Origin: Bacillota bacterium
GTDB taxonomy: Bacteria > Bacillota > Clostridia > Oscillospirales > Ruminococcaceae
Assembly (NCBI GenBank): GCA_023458875.1
Contig: JAEWXO010000091.1
Coordinates: forward strand, 1-14,334
DNA: 14,334 nt
Direction of reading: 5' to 3'
Shown: piece after piece, positions 1 through 7,031 of the stretch
How the letters are laid out: every line of letters starts with the position of its first letter
Numbering within the stretch: position 1 is the stretch's first letter
The notes under the pieces: model-generated
The model's input: only the letters and a program-made list of their open reading frames with translations
Told to the model about the DNA's origin: nothing
The model's database searches: none
Translations under genes and position numbers: made by a program

Positions 1-2
1 GA

Positions 3-62
3 ACAGCACTTCTATTAGTGGAATACACAAGATATTATCAACGTCTTAAATGGGAAAACTAA
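3..62 (+). CDS. possible C-terminal end of an upstream gene
   Basis: Frame 3 is open from the window edge to a TAA at 60-62 and reads TALLLVEYTRYYQRLKWEN. This is a plausible helical, basic C-terminus, and the other two plus frames stop sooner. A hairpin begins at the stop codon, as expected for a gene end. Only 19 codons are visible, so no family can be named and chance is a real alternative. Confidence 0.25.
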   Translation, partial: TALLLVEYTRYYQRLKWEN

Positions 63-115
63 AATTTCTGTTGAAAACTCAGAAATTTTCATTCAGGACT
101 TTTCAAAGTCCTGAA
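61..115. other. two tandem hairpins
   Basis: The first hairpin has a perfect 10-bp stem (61-70 with 80-89) and a 9-nt loop. Two bases later a second has at least 9 bp (92-100 with 107-115, TTCAGGACT/AGTCCTGAA) and a 6-nt loop. Neither is followed by a clear T-tract on either strand beyond the TTTT that closes the first stem. They may end transcription of a gene to the left of the window, but that role is inferred. Confidence 0.45.
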
Positions 116-181
116 CAGTTACAAAATATTAATATACAATAATTTTGACTTTTTTACATTACAATAAAATGTGTAATAATT

Positions 182-310
182 TATTTGATACTAGTGTAAC
201 GTATCATAGATATTTTGATAATTAATACTCTGAATATAATCAAGTTTTATGATTTAAATATCCTATAAATTTAATTGAACATCGGTGATACAGTACACTA
301 GAATCATATA
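182..310. repeat. 25-bp imperfect inverted repeat bounding a 129-bp AT-rich element
   Basis: Positions 182-206 match the reverse complement of 286-310 at 21 of 25 positions. The mismatches are at 185, 190, 199 and 200. The best block is the 8-bp CTAGTGTA (191-198) against TACACTAG (294-301). The left arm also contains its own dyad, TGATAC (186-191) with GTATCA (201-206). The 79-bp interior has no coding potential. Both outer ends carry TA, which would suit a small non-autonomous element that duplicates a TA target. Alternatives are paired operators upstream of the methyltransferase promoter, or a long-range RNA stem. Confidence 0.45.
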
Positions 311-379
311 CAGGAATTTTATCAGGTTGTGAAAAAATAACCGGAGCTGAAAATGACTGCACAAAAATATTAAAACTGA

Positions 380-408
380 TTGTAAAAAACATAAAAGTGT
401 GTTAAAAT
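380..408 (+). promoter_or_regulatory. sigma-A-type promoter of the THUMP methyltransferase
   Basis: TTGTAA at 380-385 is followed after exactly 17 bp by TAAAAT at 403-408. A TGT at 400-402 gives an extended -10. Transcription would start near 414, leaving a leader of about 26 nt that contains AAGGA at 427-431, nine bases before the TTG start. Confidence 0.6.
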
Positions 409-440
409 AATCATATCAAATATTTTAAGGACGTGTTTAA

Positions 441-1556
441 TTGAATACATTAAAAATAGTTTGTCCGTGTCACTTCGGACTGGAAAGTGTTCTGACATAT
501 GAAATTAAAAAAATCGGAGGGGAAAATGTTAAAGCGGATAACGGGCGCGTTACATTTGACGGCGACTTTGAAAAAATTGCAAGAGCAAATTTATGCCTTT
601 CAACAGCAGAGCGTGTCCTGATACAGCTTGCTGAATTCCCTGCATTTTCATTTGAGGATCTGTTTCAGGGTGTGAAAAACATTCCTTTGGAAGATTTTAT
701 ATGCAAGGCGGATGCATTTCCTGTAAAGGGATATTCGCTTAACTCCAGGCTGAAAAGTGTACCTGACTGTCAGTCGATAATAAAAAAAGCTGCTGTAGAA
801 CGACTTAAAGGCAAGTATGGTGTAAACTGGCTTGAAGAAAGCGGCCCGGTACATCAGCTTCAGTTCGGAATTATGAAGGATATCGCAACAATATACCTTG
901 ATACAAGCGGTGCAGGACTACACAAAAGAGGATACAGAAAAAATGCAAACCTCGCACCAATAAAGGAAACACTTGCAGCAGGAATTATCGATCTTGCACA
1001 TGTCCGTGAAAACACATTTGTATGCGATCCGTTCTGCGGAAGCGGTACGTTTCTGATAGAATCTGCGTTAAAGGCACTCAATATCGCACCGGGAATTAAC
1101 AGGAAGTTTGCAGCGGAAAAATGGGATGTAATTGAAAAATCAATATGGTTCAATGAGCGTCAGAGAGCAGTTTCACTTGTAAAAAAAGACGCCCTTTTCC
1201 ACTCTCTTGGATTTGACATTGACAGTGAATCTCTTACTCTTTCAAATGAAAATATCCAGAAGGCCGGTATAGCCACAAAGGCAAAGGCAGAATTCGGGGA
1301 TATAAGAAATTTCAACAACATTGAAAATGCAACCGTTATATGCAATCCTCCGTATGGCGAACGAATGCTTGAGCTTAATCAGGCTGAAGAGCTATATAAA
1401 ATTATGGGAAAGAAATTCAGCAGAAATAAAAATAACACATATTATATCATATCTCCTCATGAAAACTTTGAAACATTTTTCGGAAGTCCGGCCGACAAGA
1501 GGAGAAAATTATATAACGGCATGATTAAGTGTCAGCTTTTTATGTATTTTAAATAA
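441..1556 (+). CDS. THUMP-domain class I SAM-dependent RNA methyltransferase (RlmL/YpsC-like)
   Basis: This 371-residue protein is expected to transfer a methyl group from S-adenosylmethionine to guanine N2 in ribosomal RNA, by analogy with the N-terminal half of E. coli RlmL. It acts in the cytoplasm. The N-terminal part (about 1-160) carries the ferredoxin-like and THUMP RNA-binding region and ends with the family motif LHKRGYR (160-166). The Rossmann-fold methyltransferase follows, with the SAM-binding DPFCGSG (196-202) and the catalytic NPPYGER (302-308). Length is normal for the stand-alone Gram-positive form. The start is TTG at 441: the codon just before it is TAA, AAGGA lies nine bases upstream, and the next in-frame Met (residue 145) would remove the THUMP domain. 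It is a single-gene unit facing the PBP genes. The exact target nucleotide cannot be read from sequence. Confidence 0.93.
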   Translation: MNTLKIVCPCHFGLESVLTYEIKKIGGENVKADNGRVTFDGDFEKIARANLCLSTAERVLIQLAEFPAFSFEDLFQGVKNIPLEDFICKADAFPVKGYSLNSRLKSVPDCQSIIKKAAVERLKGKYGVNWLEESGPVHQLQFGIMKDIATIYLDTSGAGLHKRGYRKNANLAPIKETLAAGIIDLAHVRENTFVCDPFCGSGTFLIESALKALNIAPGINRKFAAEKWDVIEKSIWFNERQRAVSLVKKDALFHSLGFDIDSESLTLSNENIQKAGIATKAKAEFGDIRNFNNIENATVICNPPYGERMLELNQAEELYKIMGKKFSRNKNNTYYIISPHENFETFFGSPADKRRKLYNGMIKCQLFMYFK

Positions 1557-1589
1557 TAAAGATTAAAGCTATATTATAGCAGAAATATG

Positions 1590-1690
1590 ATTTCCCCCGC
1601 ATGCTGGGATATAATGTACTCAGAACCTCACACATTTTTGTGTGTCTGCTCTAAGTGTAATAATATCAGGACAGGCGGGGGAAATTTTTT
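1590..1690 (+). terminator. long structured terminator or terminator-ended small RNA
   Basis: An 11-bp stem with a GC-rich core (1590-1600 with 1675-1685, ATTTCCCCCGC/GCGGGGGAAAT) is followed by six T (1685-1690), as in an intrinsic terminator on the plus strand. It encloses 74 nt that also fold: CTG/CAG (1604-1606 with 1672-1674), GATAT/ATATC (1608-1612 with 1663-1667), ACT/AGT (1618-1620 with 1654-1656), CAGA/TCTG (1621-1624 with 1645-1648), and an apical CACACA/TGTGTG hairpin (1629-1634 with 1639-1644) with a TTTT loop. It lies 33 bp after the methyltransferase stop. A simple terminator is the minimum reading. The long interrupted rod would also fit a small RNA. It lacks the GGAAGCAG motif of SRP RNA. 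Confidence 0.65.
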
Positions 1691-1724
1691 CTGCTCAGTC
1701 GTATTGATATATACGGCTGAGCAG
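1691..1724. other. 14-bp hairpin between convergent genes
   Basis: CTGCTCAGTCGTAT (1691-1704) pairs with ATACGGCTGAGCAG (1711-1724) over 14 bp, with one G-T wobble and a 6-nt loop. It starts directly after the T-tract of the preceding terminator. There is no T-tract on its 3' side on either strand, so it is not a classical intrinsic terminator. It may still stop or protect the 3' end of the convergent minus-strand PBP transcript. Confidence 0.5.
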
Positions 1725-1763
1725 AATGCTGAAAAGATATTTGCCTTTTAAGAGTCATTATGC

Positions 1764-4046
1764 TTATTTATGTATATTGCATGTAGCGCAGTTTGATGAT
1801 TTATAATATCCGTACCCGCCTACAGGACATTTGTCATTTGCAATCAATCCGCTTTCTGAACAGTATTTTTTATATATTACTGTATCACATTCAGGAAATT
1901 CAGCGTCTGATTCATAATTGTCAGCATATTCACCAAACACACTATACCATATACTGGACGAATCAGCGTTTCTTATTGCCTCTGAGTTTCCGCCGTTAGG
2001 ATATCCTAACCATATGCCGGATACAAAGTCGGGTGTAAGTGCGATAAAAGTAATGTCACGCCAGTTTTGAGTAGTACCGGTTTTTCCTGCTGTTTCCTTG
2101 TTGCTGAGTCTTGCATTTACACCTGTACCGCCTGACTCATTTATTACAGTCCTGAGAAGCTTGTTCATTACATATGAGGTTTCAGCGCTTACTGCCTGTT
2201 CACCCTCGACATTTTCGTTATCTATAATTATTTCTCCGGAATTTGTATCTAAGGCCTTACTGATAATGCTTGCTTTGTAATATTTTCCACCGTTACCGTA
2301 AGGCACATATGCATTTGTAAGGTTTATCATCGTAGGCCCGGTTGAGGTGCCGCCGACTGCAAGTGATGAATATGTCATATCATAAACAGGGTCAAGATCA
2401 AGATGAAGGTTTTTGGTCGCAAATCCGTATACTGCATCGAGCGTATAGTTATAGCATATCTGAGCGGGGAGAGTATTTATTGAGCGCTTGAGGAAGTACT
2501 GTACAGGGTTTGTGCGTCCTGTCGGACGACCATCGTAGTTGGTAGGCCATTCTTCAGTTTCGGCAACTCCTGCCGGAAGCGCTACATCGTCAAACATTGT
2601 TGACCATGTGATTTTGTCTGTTTCCAACGCATATCCATATGTTGTAACAGGCTTTATTGTAGATCCGCATTGTCTGTGTGAACGAAAAGCGTTGTTTAAA
2701 ATATAGCTTTCTTCTTTATGTCCGATCTGTCCTGCAGTTGCCAGGATGTGTCCCTTGTAATCCATGACAACGAATGACGACTGTACTTTTTCACCGTCTT
2801 CACTCAGAGGCTGTGGGAAATACCAATACCAATCAGAATATTTTTCTTCAAGCTGTGACTGCATATCCTCATCAACGGTAAGATAAAGCGTATATCCTCC
2901 GTTTTTAAACATGTTCATTGCTTCTTTTGAGCTTATATCATATGTTTCAGAAAGATAGTCTGTAAACTCCATGATTCCCATATCAAGCGCATATGAATTT
3001 ACATCAGGATTTTCAAAGTCACCTGTGTTTTTTGTAAACTTCTTGTAGTCAGGATATTTCTGCTGGAATTCAGGCATGTTTGTTACAAGAATTTTCTCAT
3101 TCATAGCATTATCAAACTCGTCACATGAAATAATTCCAAGCTCAAACATTTTTGAAAGACAGTATTCCTTACGTTTCATATTAATATCATAGTTTTTTGT
3201 AAGATTATAGTAGTTAGGCTCCTTTGGAATAGCCGCAAGACAAGCAGCTTCTGCAATAGTGAGTTCGGATGCTGTTTTCCCAAAATATCCTATTGATGCT
3301 GCTTCTATTCCGTACATATTATAGGTGTCAATCTGGTCAAAATATATTTCATTTAGATATGATTGAAGAATATCATCTTTAGTGTATTTTTTTTCAAGCT
3401 TCATTGCAGTAAAAATTTCACGTATTTTTCTTTGCCATGAGTTCTCATTGTCTCCGGTAACATTTTTTATAAGCTGCTGCGTGATTGATGAGCCTCCGAA
3501 ATATGAATCACTCATGTTCAGAGAGGAGAGTGCAAGATTTGCAACAGCCGCAGCTGTACGTTTATAGTCAACGCCGTCATGTACATAAAAGCGTTCATCT
3601 TCTGTACAGACAAATGCGTACTTTACATATTCGGGAAGCTTTGAAAGATCTGTTGACAGTCGGATATTATGATCCTCAGGCGTTGCTTTGTATGCAAGCT
3701 TATATTCCTTTGTTTCGGGATCCTTTGTATAGACATATGAGGAAAATGACTGTACTGTGTCTTTAAGCTCAATATTTGTTTTTGAATCTGTAAAGCTAAG
3801 GATATAGACGGTGACTACGGTTCCAACTATGGTTCCTGTAATAATAAGTATAAGCAGAACTGAAAATGCTGTAGTAGCTGCGATTGAAATGAGCTTTCCG
3901 GCAATATGGTAAATAATAAATAAAGTGCGAAAGTTTTTTGATTCTGGTGGTTTTTGTCCTTTGAACAGATTGTATTTCAGTTTCGCTACCCATTGTGCTT
4001 TTGTATCAGACCTTTTGCGGGAATTAGAAGATGTTTTTTTTATCAT
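1764..4046 (-). CDS. class A penicillin-binding protein, third of three paralogues
   Basis: This 760-residue bifunctional peptidoglycan synthase polymerises lipid II and cross-links stem peptides outside the membrane. A basic cytosolic tail (1-40, ending QKPPESKN) precedes one membrane anchor (about 50-85). The GT51 domain follows: TEDERFY with catalytic Glu149, GGSSITQQ (184-191), and the helix KKYTKDDILQSYLNEIYF (219-236). The transpeptidase domain has SxxK at Ser462-Lys465, SIN at 522-524 and KTGT at 655-658. The tail holds five cysteines (720, 729, 740, 753, 756). The ATG at 4046 has AAGGAG at 4060-4065, a long 13-nt spacing filled by the palindrome CTGATATCAG. Two positions differ from both paralogues: FDQ instead of FGQ after the GT51 helix (Asp237), and Cys460 instead of Pro just before the active-site GSTIKP. 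It is closest to the gene upstream and probably arose from it by duplication. Confidence 0.95.
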   Translation of the reverse strand: MIKKTSSNSRKRSDTKAQWVAKLKYNLFKGQKPPESKNFRTLFIIYHIAGKLISIAATTAFSVLLILIITGTIVGTVVTVYILSFTDSKTNIELKDTVQSFSSYVYTKDPETKEYKLAYKATPEDHNIRLSTDLSKLPEYVKYAFVCTEDERFYVHDGVDYKRTAAAVANLALSSLNMSDSYFGGSSITQQLIKNVTGDNENSWQRKIREIFTAMKLEKKYTKDDILQSYLNEIYFDQIDTYNMYGIEAASIGYFGKTASELTIAEAACLAAIPKEPNYYNLTKNYDINMKRKEYCLSKMFELGIISCDEFDNAMNEKILVTNMPEFQQKYPDYKKFTKNTGDFENPDVNSYALDMGIMEFTDYLSETYDISSKEAMNMFKNGGYTLYLTVDEDMQSQLEEKYSDWYWYFPQPLSEDGEKVQSSFVVMDYKGHILATAGQIGHKEESYILNNAFRSHRQCGSTIKPVTTYGYALETDKITWSTMFDDVALPAGVAETEEWPTNYDGRPTGRTNPVQYFLKRSINTLPAQICYNYTLDAVYGFATKNLHLDLDPVYDMTYSSLAVGGTSTGPTMINLTNAYVPYGNGGKYYKASIISKALDTNSGEIIIDNENVEGEQAVSAETSYVMNKLLRTVINESGGTGVNARLSNKETAGKTGTTQNWRDITFIALTPDFVSGIWLGYPNGGNSEAIRNADSSSIWYSVFGEYADNYESDAEFPECDTVIYKKYCSESGLIANDKCPVGGYGYYKSSNCATCNIHK

Positions 4047-4115
4047 GAACTGATATCAGCTCCTTAAAAATTTACAGATTGTTTTGTTGTAAAATACGTA
4101 ATCATGAATAAATTA

Positions 4116-4144
4116 ATTATATCATAAAAAATTAATCATGTTAA
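4116..4144 (-). promoter_or_regulatory. sigma-A promoter of the 760-aa PBP gene
   Basis: On the minus strand TTAACA (4144-4139) is followed after 17 bp by TATAAT (4121-4116), which is preceded by TGA (extended -10). Transcription should begin near 4109, giving a leader of about 63 nt. The same -35, spacing and TGATATAAT occur before the neighbouring PBP gene. Confidence 0.75.
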
Positions 4145-4191
4145 TAAAAAAATAAAAAGTTTACAATTGATTTATAAATTGATAAAATAAC

Positions 4192-4225
4192 AAAAAAAGG
4201 CGGATAAATATTCATATCCGCCTTT
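4192..4225 (-). terminator. intrinsic terminator of the 836-aa PBP gene
   Basis: An 11-bp stem, AAAGGCGGATA (4196-4206) with TATCCGCCTTT (4215-4225), has an 8-nt loop. On the minus strand it is followed by a run of seven T (4198-4192). It lies 28 bp after the PBP stop codon and upstream of the next PBP promoter, so the two PBP genes can be transcribed separately. Confidence 0.88.
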
Positions 4226-4253
4226 ATAATTTATTCAGTTGGTATGCTGCTGT

Positions 4254-6764
4254 TTAATGTGATGTACAGTATGCGCAGTTTGATTTTTTATACCATCCGT
4301 AATCACCGCCAGGACATCCTGGATTTGCAAGGAGTCCTGTAGACGAACAGTATCTTGCATAAATTACTTCATCTTCACCGCATTCGGGGAATTTATTTCC
4401 TGTTGCAGCAGCGTTTGCATATGTTCCAAATACATTTAACCATATTTTGGCTGAGACTGCGTTTTTGATAGCAGATATGTTTTCACCATTAGGATATCCG
4501 ACCCAAAGCGCAGAAACGAAGTCCGGAGTAAGTCCTACAAATGTGATATCACGCCAGTTTTCGGTAGTACCTGTTTTGCCGGCAAGTGTTGTGTTGGAAA
4601 GCTGGGCAGCGGTACCGGTACCGCTTGTAATAACCTTCTGCAGAAGCTTGTTCATTACTTCAGCTGTAGCTGCACTTACAGCAGGTTCACCTTGCTGCTG
4701 ATCATTGTCAAATATTGTTTCTCCTGTTTTACAGTCAACAGCTTTTCTTATCATGCTGGCCTTATAGTATGTTCCGCCGTTTCCATAAGGAATATATGCG
4801 TTTGCAAGATTTATAACGTTCGGACCATAAGATGTACCGCCGACACACAACGGTGAATAGTTTACATCGAGATTAGGATCAAGCTGGAGATGCATTTTCT
4901 TAGTTGCAAAGTCAAAGATTTCTTTAAGTCCGTAGTTATTTGCAATCTGTGCAGGGAGTGTATTTATAGATTGTTTAAGAAAATAATTTACAGGATAATA
5001 TCCGCCTGACGGCTTACCGTCATAGTTATCAGGCCATTCATTTACTTCCGCTTCACCTGCAGGAAGGGGACGGTCATAGAAATATGTAGACCAAGTAATC
5101 TTGTCGTTTTCAATTGCATATCCATATGTTGAAACAGGTTTTATTGTAGATCCTGGCTGTCTGTGCGTCAGATATGCATTGTTCCATCCGAGGTTGCCTG
5201 TTTTAGGTCCTATCTGACCTGCAACTCCAAGTATATGACCATGGTAATCCATAACGGCAAGTGCAGACTGAACTTTTTCATCAGTGTCGCTTAATGATTC
5301 AGGGAAGTAAGTCCAGTCAGCATATGTGCTGTCAAGGTGTGCCTGGACATCGCTGTCAACAGTAAGATAAAGCTTGTATCCGCCTGTATTGAACATGTTG
5401 ATGCCATCATTTAATGTTTCAAGTTCATTTTGTTCTTTGAGATAATCACCAAACTCATATATTGCAGTATCAACTGCCCATGAGTTTATTTCAGGGTTCT
5501 GAAAATCGTCATCACTCTCTGTAAGCTTTGTATATACCGGATATTTTGCCTGAAACTCGGGCATTGTTGTAACGAGTATCTGCTGATTAAGAGCGTTTTC
5601 GTACTGATCCGATGTAATCACTCCAAGCTGGAACATTTTTGAAAGAGAGTATTCCTTTCGTTCCATGTTTTCGTCATAGTGATAAGCAATGTTGAGTGAA
5701 TTAGGAGATTGTGGAATGGCTGCGAGAGTAGCTGCTTCTGCGATTGTAAGTTCAGATGCTGATTTTCCGTAATAGCCTATTGATGCAGCTTCAATTCCGT
5801 ACATGTTGTATGTTTCAAGCTGTCCGAAATAAATGGTGTTTAAGTACGACTGAAGGATTTCATCCTTGGTATATTTTTTTTCAAATTTCATGGATGTAAA
5901 GATTTCACGCATTTTTCTGTCCCAGGTCTCTTTGTCATCACCTGTGATGTTTTTTATAAGCTGTTGTGTAATTGTTGAACCACCAAAAAATTCTTTGCTC
6001 ATTCCCACCTGAGATAGTGCAAGGTTTACAACAGCAGCCCCGGTACGTTTGTAGTCAACGCCTTCGTGCGAATAGAAACGTTCATCCTCTGTACATACAA
6101 AGGCATACTTTACATAGTCAGGGAGGTCATTAAGATCTATTGATATTCTGACATCGTGTGATGCGGGAGTTACCTTGTACACAAGATCATAGTCATTTTT
6201 TTCTTTGTTCATAACATATATGTATGAAGCAAAGCTCTGCACTTCTTCTTTTAGAGGTACAGCCTGTGTTTTATCCATAAATCCCAGAATATAAATAGTT
6301 ACCACTGTGCCGACTATAGTTCCTGTAATTATAAAAATAAGAAAAAAGGAAAATGCCGTTGTTACTGCGACGGAAAAAATTTTCCTTATAATATAAAACA
6401 GAATGAATAATGCTTTTGATTTTTTGCTTTCCGGAGGCCTTCCGCCGTAAAATTCTTTTTGACGCTCTTTTTTCCTGTACGCAGAATCTTCTTTGTAGTC
6501 CATAATTATCTCATGTAACTGTTCATAAATGTCCTGCTTTATAAAATGAAGCTTTTCTTTGAATGAACCCGGGGGAGCAATAAATTTGTCAGAGAGGACG
6601 TCTTCCTTTTCATTATCCGTACCTGTATCATTTTCATTGCTTTTATCTGGGTCAGTATTGTTAAAATCAAACTGATAATTGTAATCTCTGTATTCCTGAT
6701 TGTCGTTTTCAGGTAGTCCGTCAGGCTTTTCTGAATTGTAAGGGTTATTATTTTCTGTATTCAT
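4254..6764 (-). CDS. class A penicillin-binding protein with long acidic cytosolic tail
   Basis: At 836 residues this is the longest of the three PBPs. Residues 1-60 are rich in Asn, Asp and Glu and look disordered. A charged helical stretch (66-105) and RPPESKK (109-115) lead into a single membrane anchor (about 120-162). GT51: TEDERFY with catalytic Glu226, GGSTITQQ (261-268), IYFGQ (311-315). Transpeptidase: SxxK at Ser539-Lys542, SIN at 599-601, KTGT at 730-733. The C-terminal tail has cysteines at 795, 806, 817, 830 and 833. The ATG at 6764 has AAAGGAG (6772-6778) seven bases upstream. It resembles the 760-residue PBP through most of both catalytic domains. The long cytosolic tail is the main difference and could tether the enzyme to an internal divisome or elongation partner, which is speculation. 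Confidence 0.95.
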   Translation of the reverse strand: MNTENNNPYNSEKPDGLPENDNQEYRDYNYQFDFNNTDPDKSNENDTGTDNEKEDVLSDKFIAPPGSFKEKLHFIKQDIYEQLHEIIMDYKEDSAYRKKERQKEFYGGRPPESKKSKALFILFYIIRKIFSVAVTTAFSFFLIFIITGTIVGTVVTIYILGFMDKTQAVPLKEEVQSFASYIYVMNKEKNDYDLVYKVTPASHDVRISIDLNDLPDYVKYAFVCTEDERFYSHEGVDYKRTGAAVVNLALSQVGMSKEFFGGSTITQQLIKNITGDDKETWDRKMREIFTSMKFEKKYTKDEILQSYLNTIYFGQLETYNMYGIEAASIGYYGKSASELTIAEAATLAAIPQSPNSLNIAYHYDENMERKEYSLSKMFQLGVITSDQYENALNQQILVTTMPEFQAKYPVYTKLTESDDDFQNPEINSWAVDTAIYEFGDYLKEQNELETLNDGINMFNTGGYKLYLTVDSDVQAHLDSTYADWTYFPESLSDTDEKVQSALAVMDYHGHILGVAGQIGPKTGNLGWNNAYLTHRQPGSTIKPVSTYGYAIENDKITWSTYFYDRPLPAGEAEVNEWPDNYDGKPSGGYYPVNYFLKQSINTLPAQIANNYGLKEIFDFATKKMHLQLDPNLDVNYSPLCVGGTSYGPNVINLANAYIPYGNGGTYYKASMIRKAVDCKTGETIFDNDQQQGEPAVSAATAEVMNKLLQKVITSGTGTAAQLSNTTLAGKTGTTENWRDITFVGLTPDFVSALWVGYPNGENISAIKNAVSAKIWLNVFGTYANAAATGNKFPECGEDEVIYARYCSSTGLLANPGCPGGDYGWYKKSNCAYCTSH

Positions 6765-6822
6765 GCATATGCTCCTTTCAGATTGAAGAAATGATTATTA
6801 TATAGGAAAATCATGGATTTTA

Positions 6823-6851
6823 AATGTATGAAGTACATAAGTGCCTGTCAA
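6823..6851 (-). promoter_or_regulatory. candidate proximal promoter of the 836-aa PBP gene
   Basis: On the minus strand a perfect TTGACA (6851-6846) is followed after 17 bp by TACATT (6828-6823), which matches four of six -10 positions. Transcription would begin near 6816, about 50 nt before the ATG. A second, distal promoter lies about 85 bp upstream. Confidence 0.5.
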
Positions 6852-6907
6852 TACATCAAAAAACGGCTGATTTGCTGTCGCTTAAATACATTTCAACAAT
6901 TAAATAA

Positions 6908-6936
6908 ATTATATCATACAATTTGAGATTTGTTAA
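6908..6936 (-). promoter_or_regulatory. distal sigma-A promoter of the 836-aa PBP gene
   Basis: TTAACA (6936-6931), a 17-bp spacer ending in TGA, and TATAAT (6913-6908) on the minus strand are identical in all core elements to the promoter of the 760-aa PBP. It gives a leader of about 137 nt in which the proximal promoter is embedded. Confidence 0.65.
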
Positions 6937-7031
6937 TATAGTTTTTAGTATTAAAAAATATTTTGTCATTAATACTTTTAAATTATAATTTTTTACTTAT
7001 ATTTTGTGAGGTTTGCTGATATAAGTGTATT

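Noticed and set aside
145..180. promoter beginning with TTGACT at 145-150
   Set aside because: No -10 box lies at 16-18 bp. The nearest candidates are at 14 and about 23 bp.
860..1345. minus-strand open frames inside the methyltransferase gene
   Set aside because: They are antisense shadows of a gene with clear family motifs and have no independent start signals. The same applies to the many plus-strand frames inside the PBP and pfl genes.
6947..6976. AGTATTA/TAATACT hairpin as terminator of the 729-aa PBP gene
   Set aside because: The stem is short and nearly all A-T, and on the minus strand it is followed by A residues, not a T-tract.
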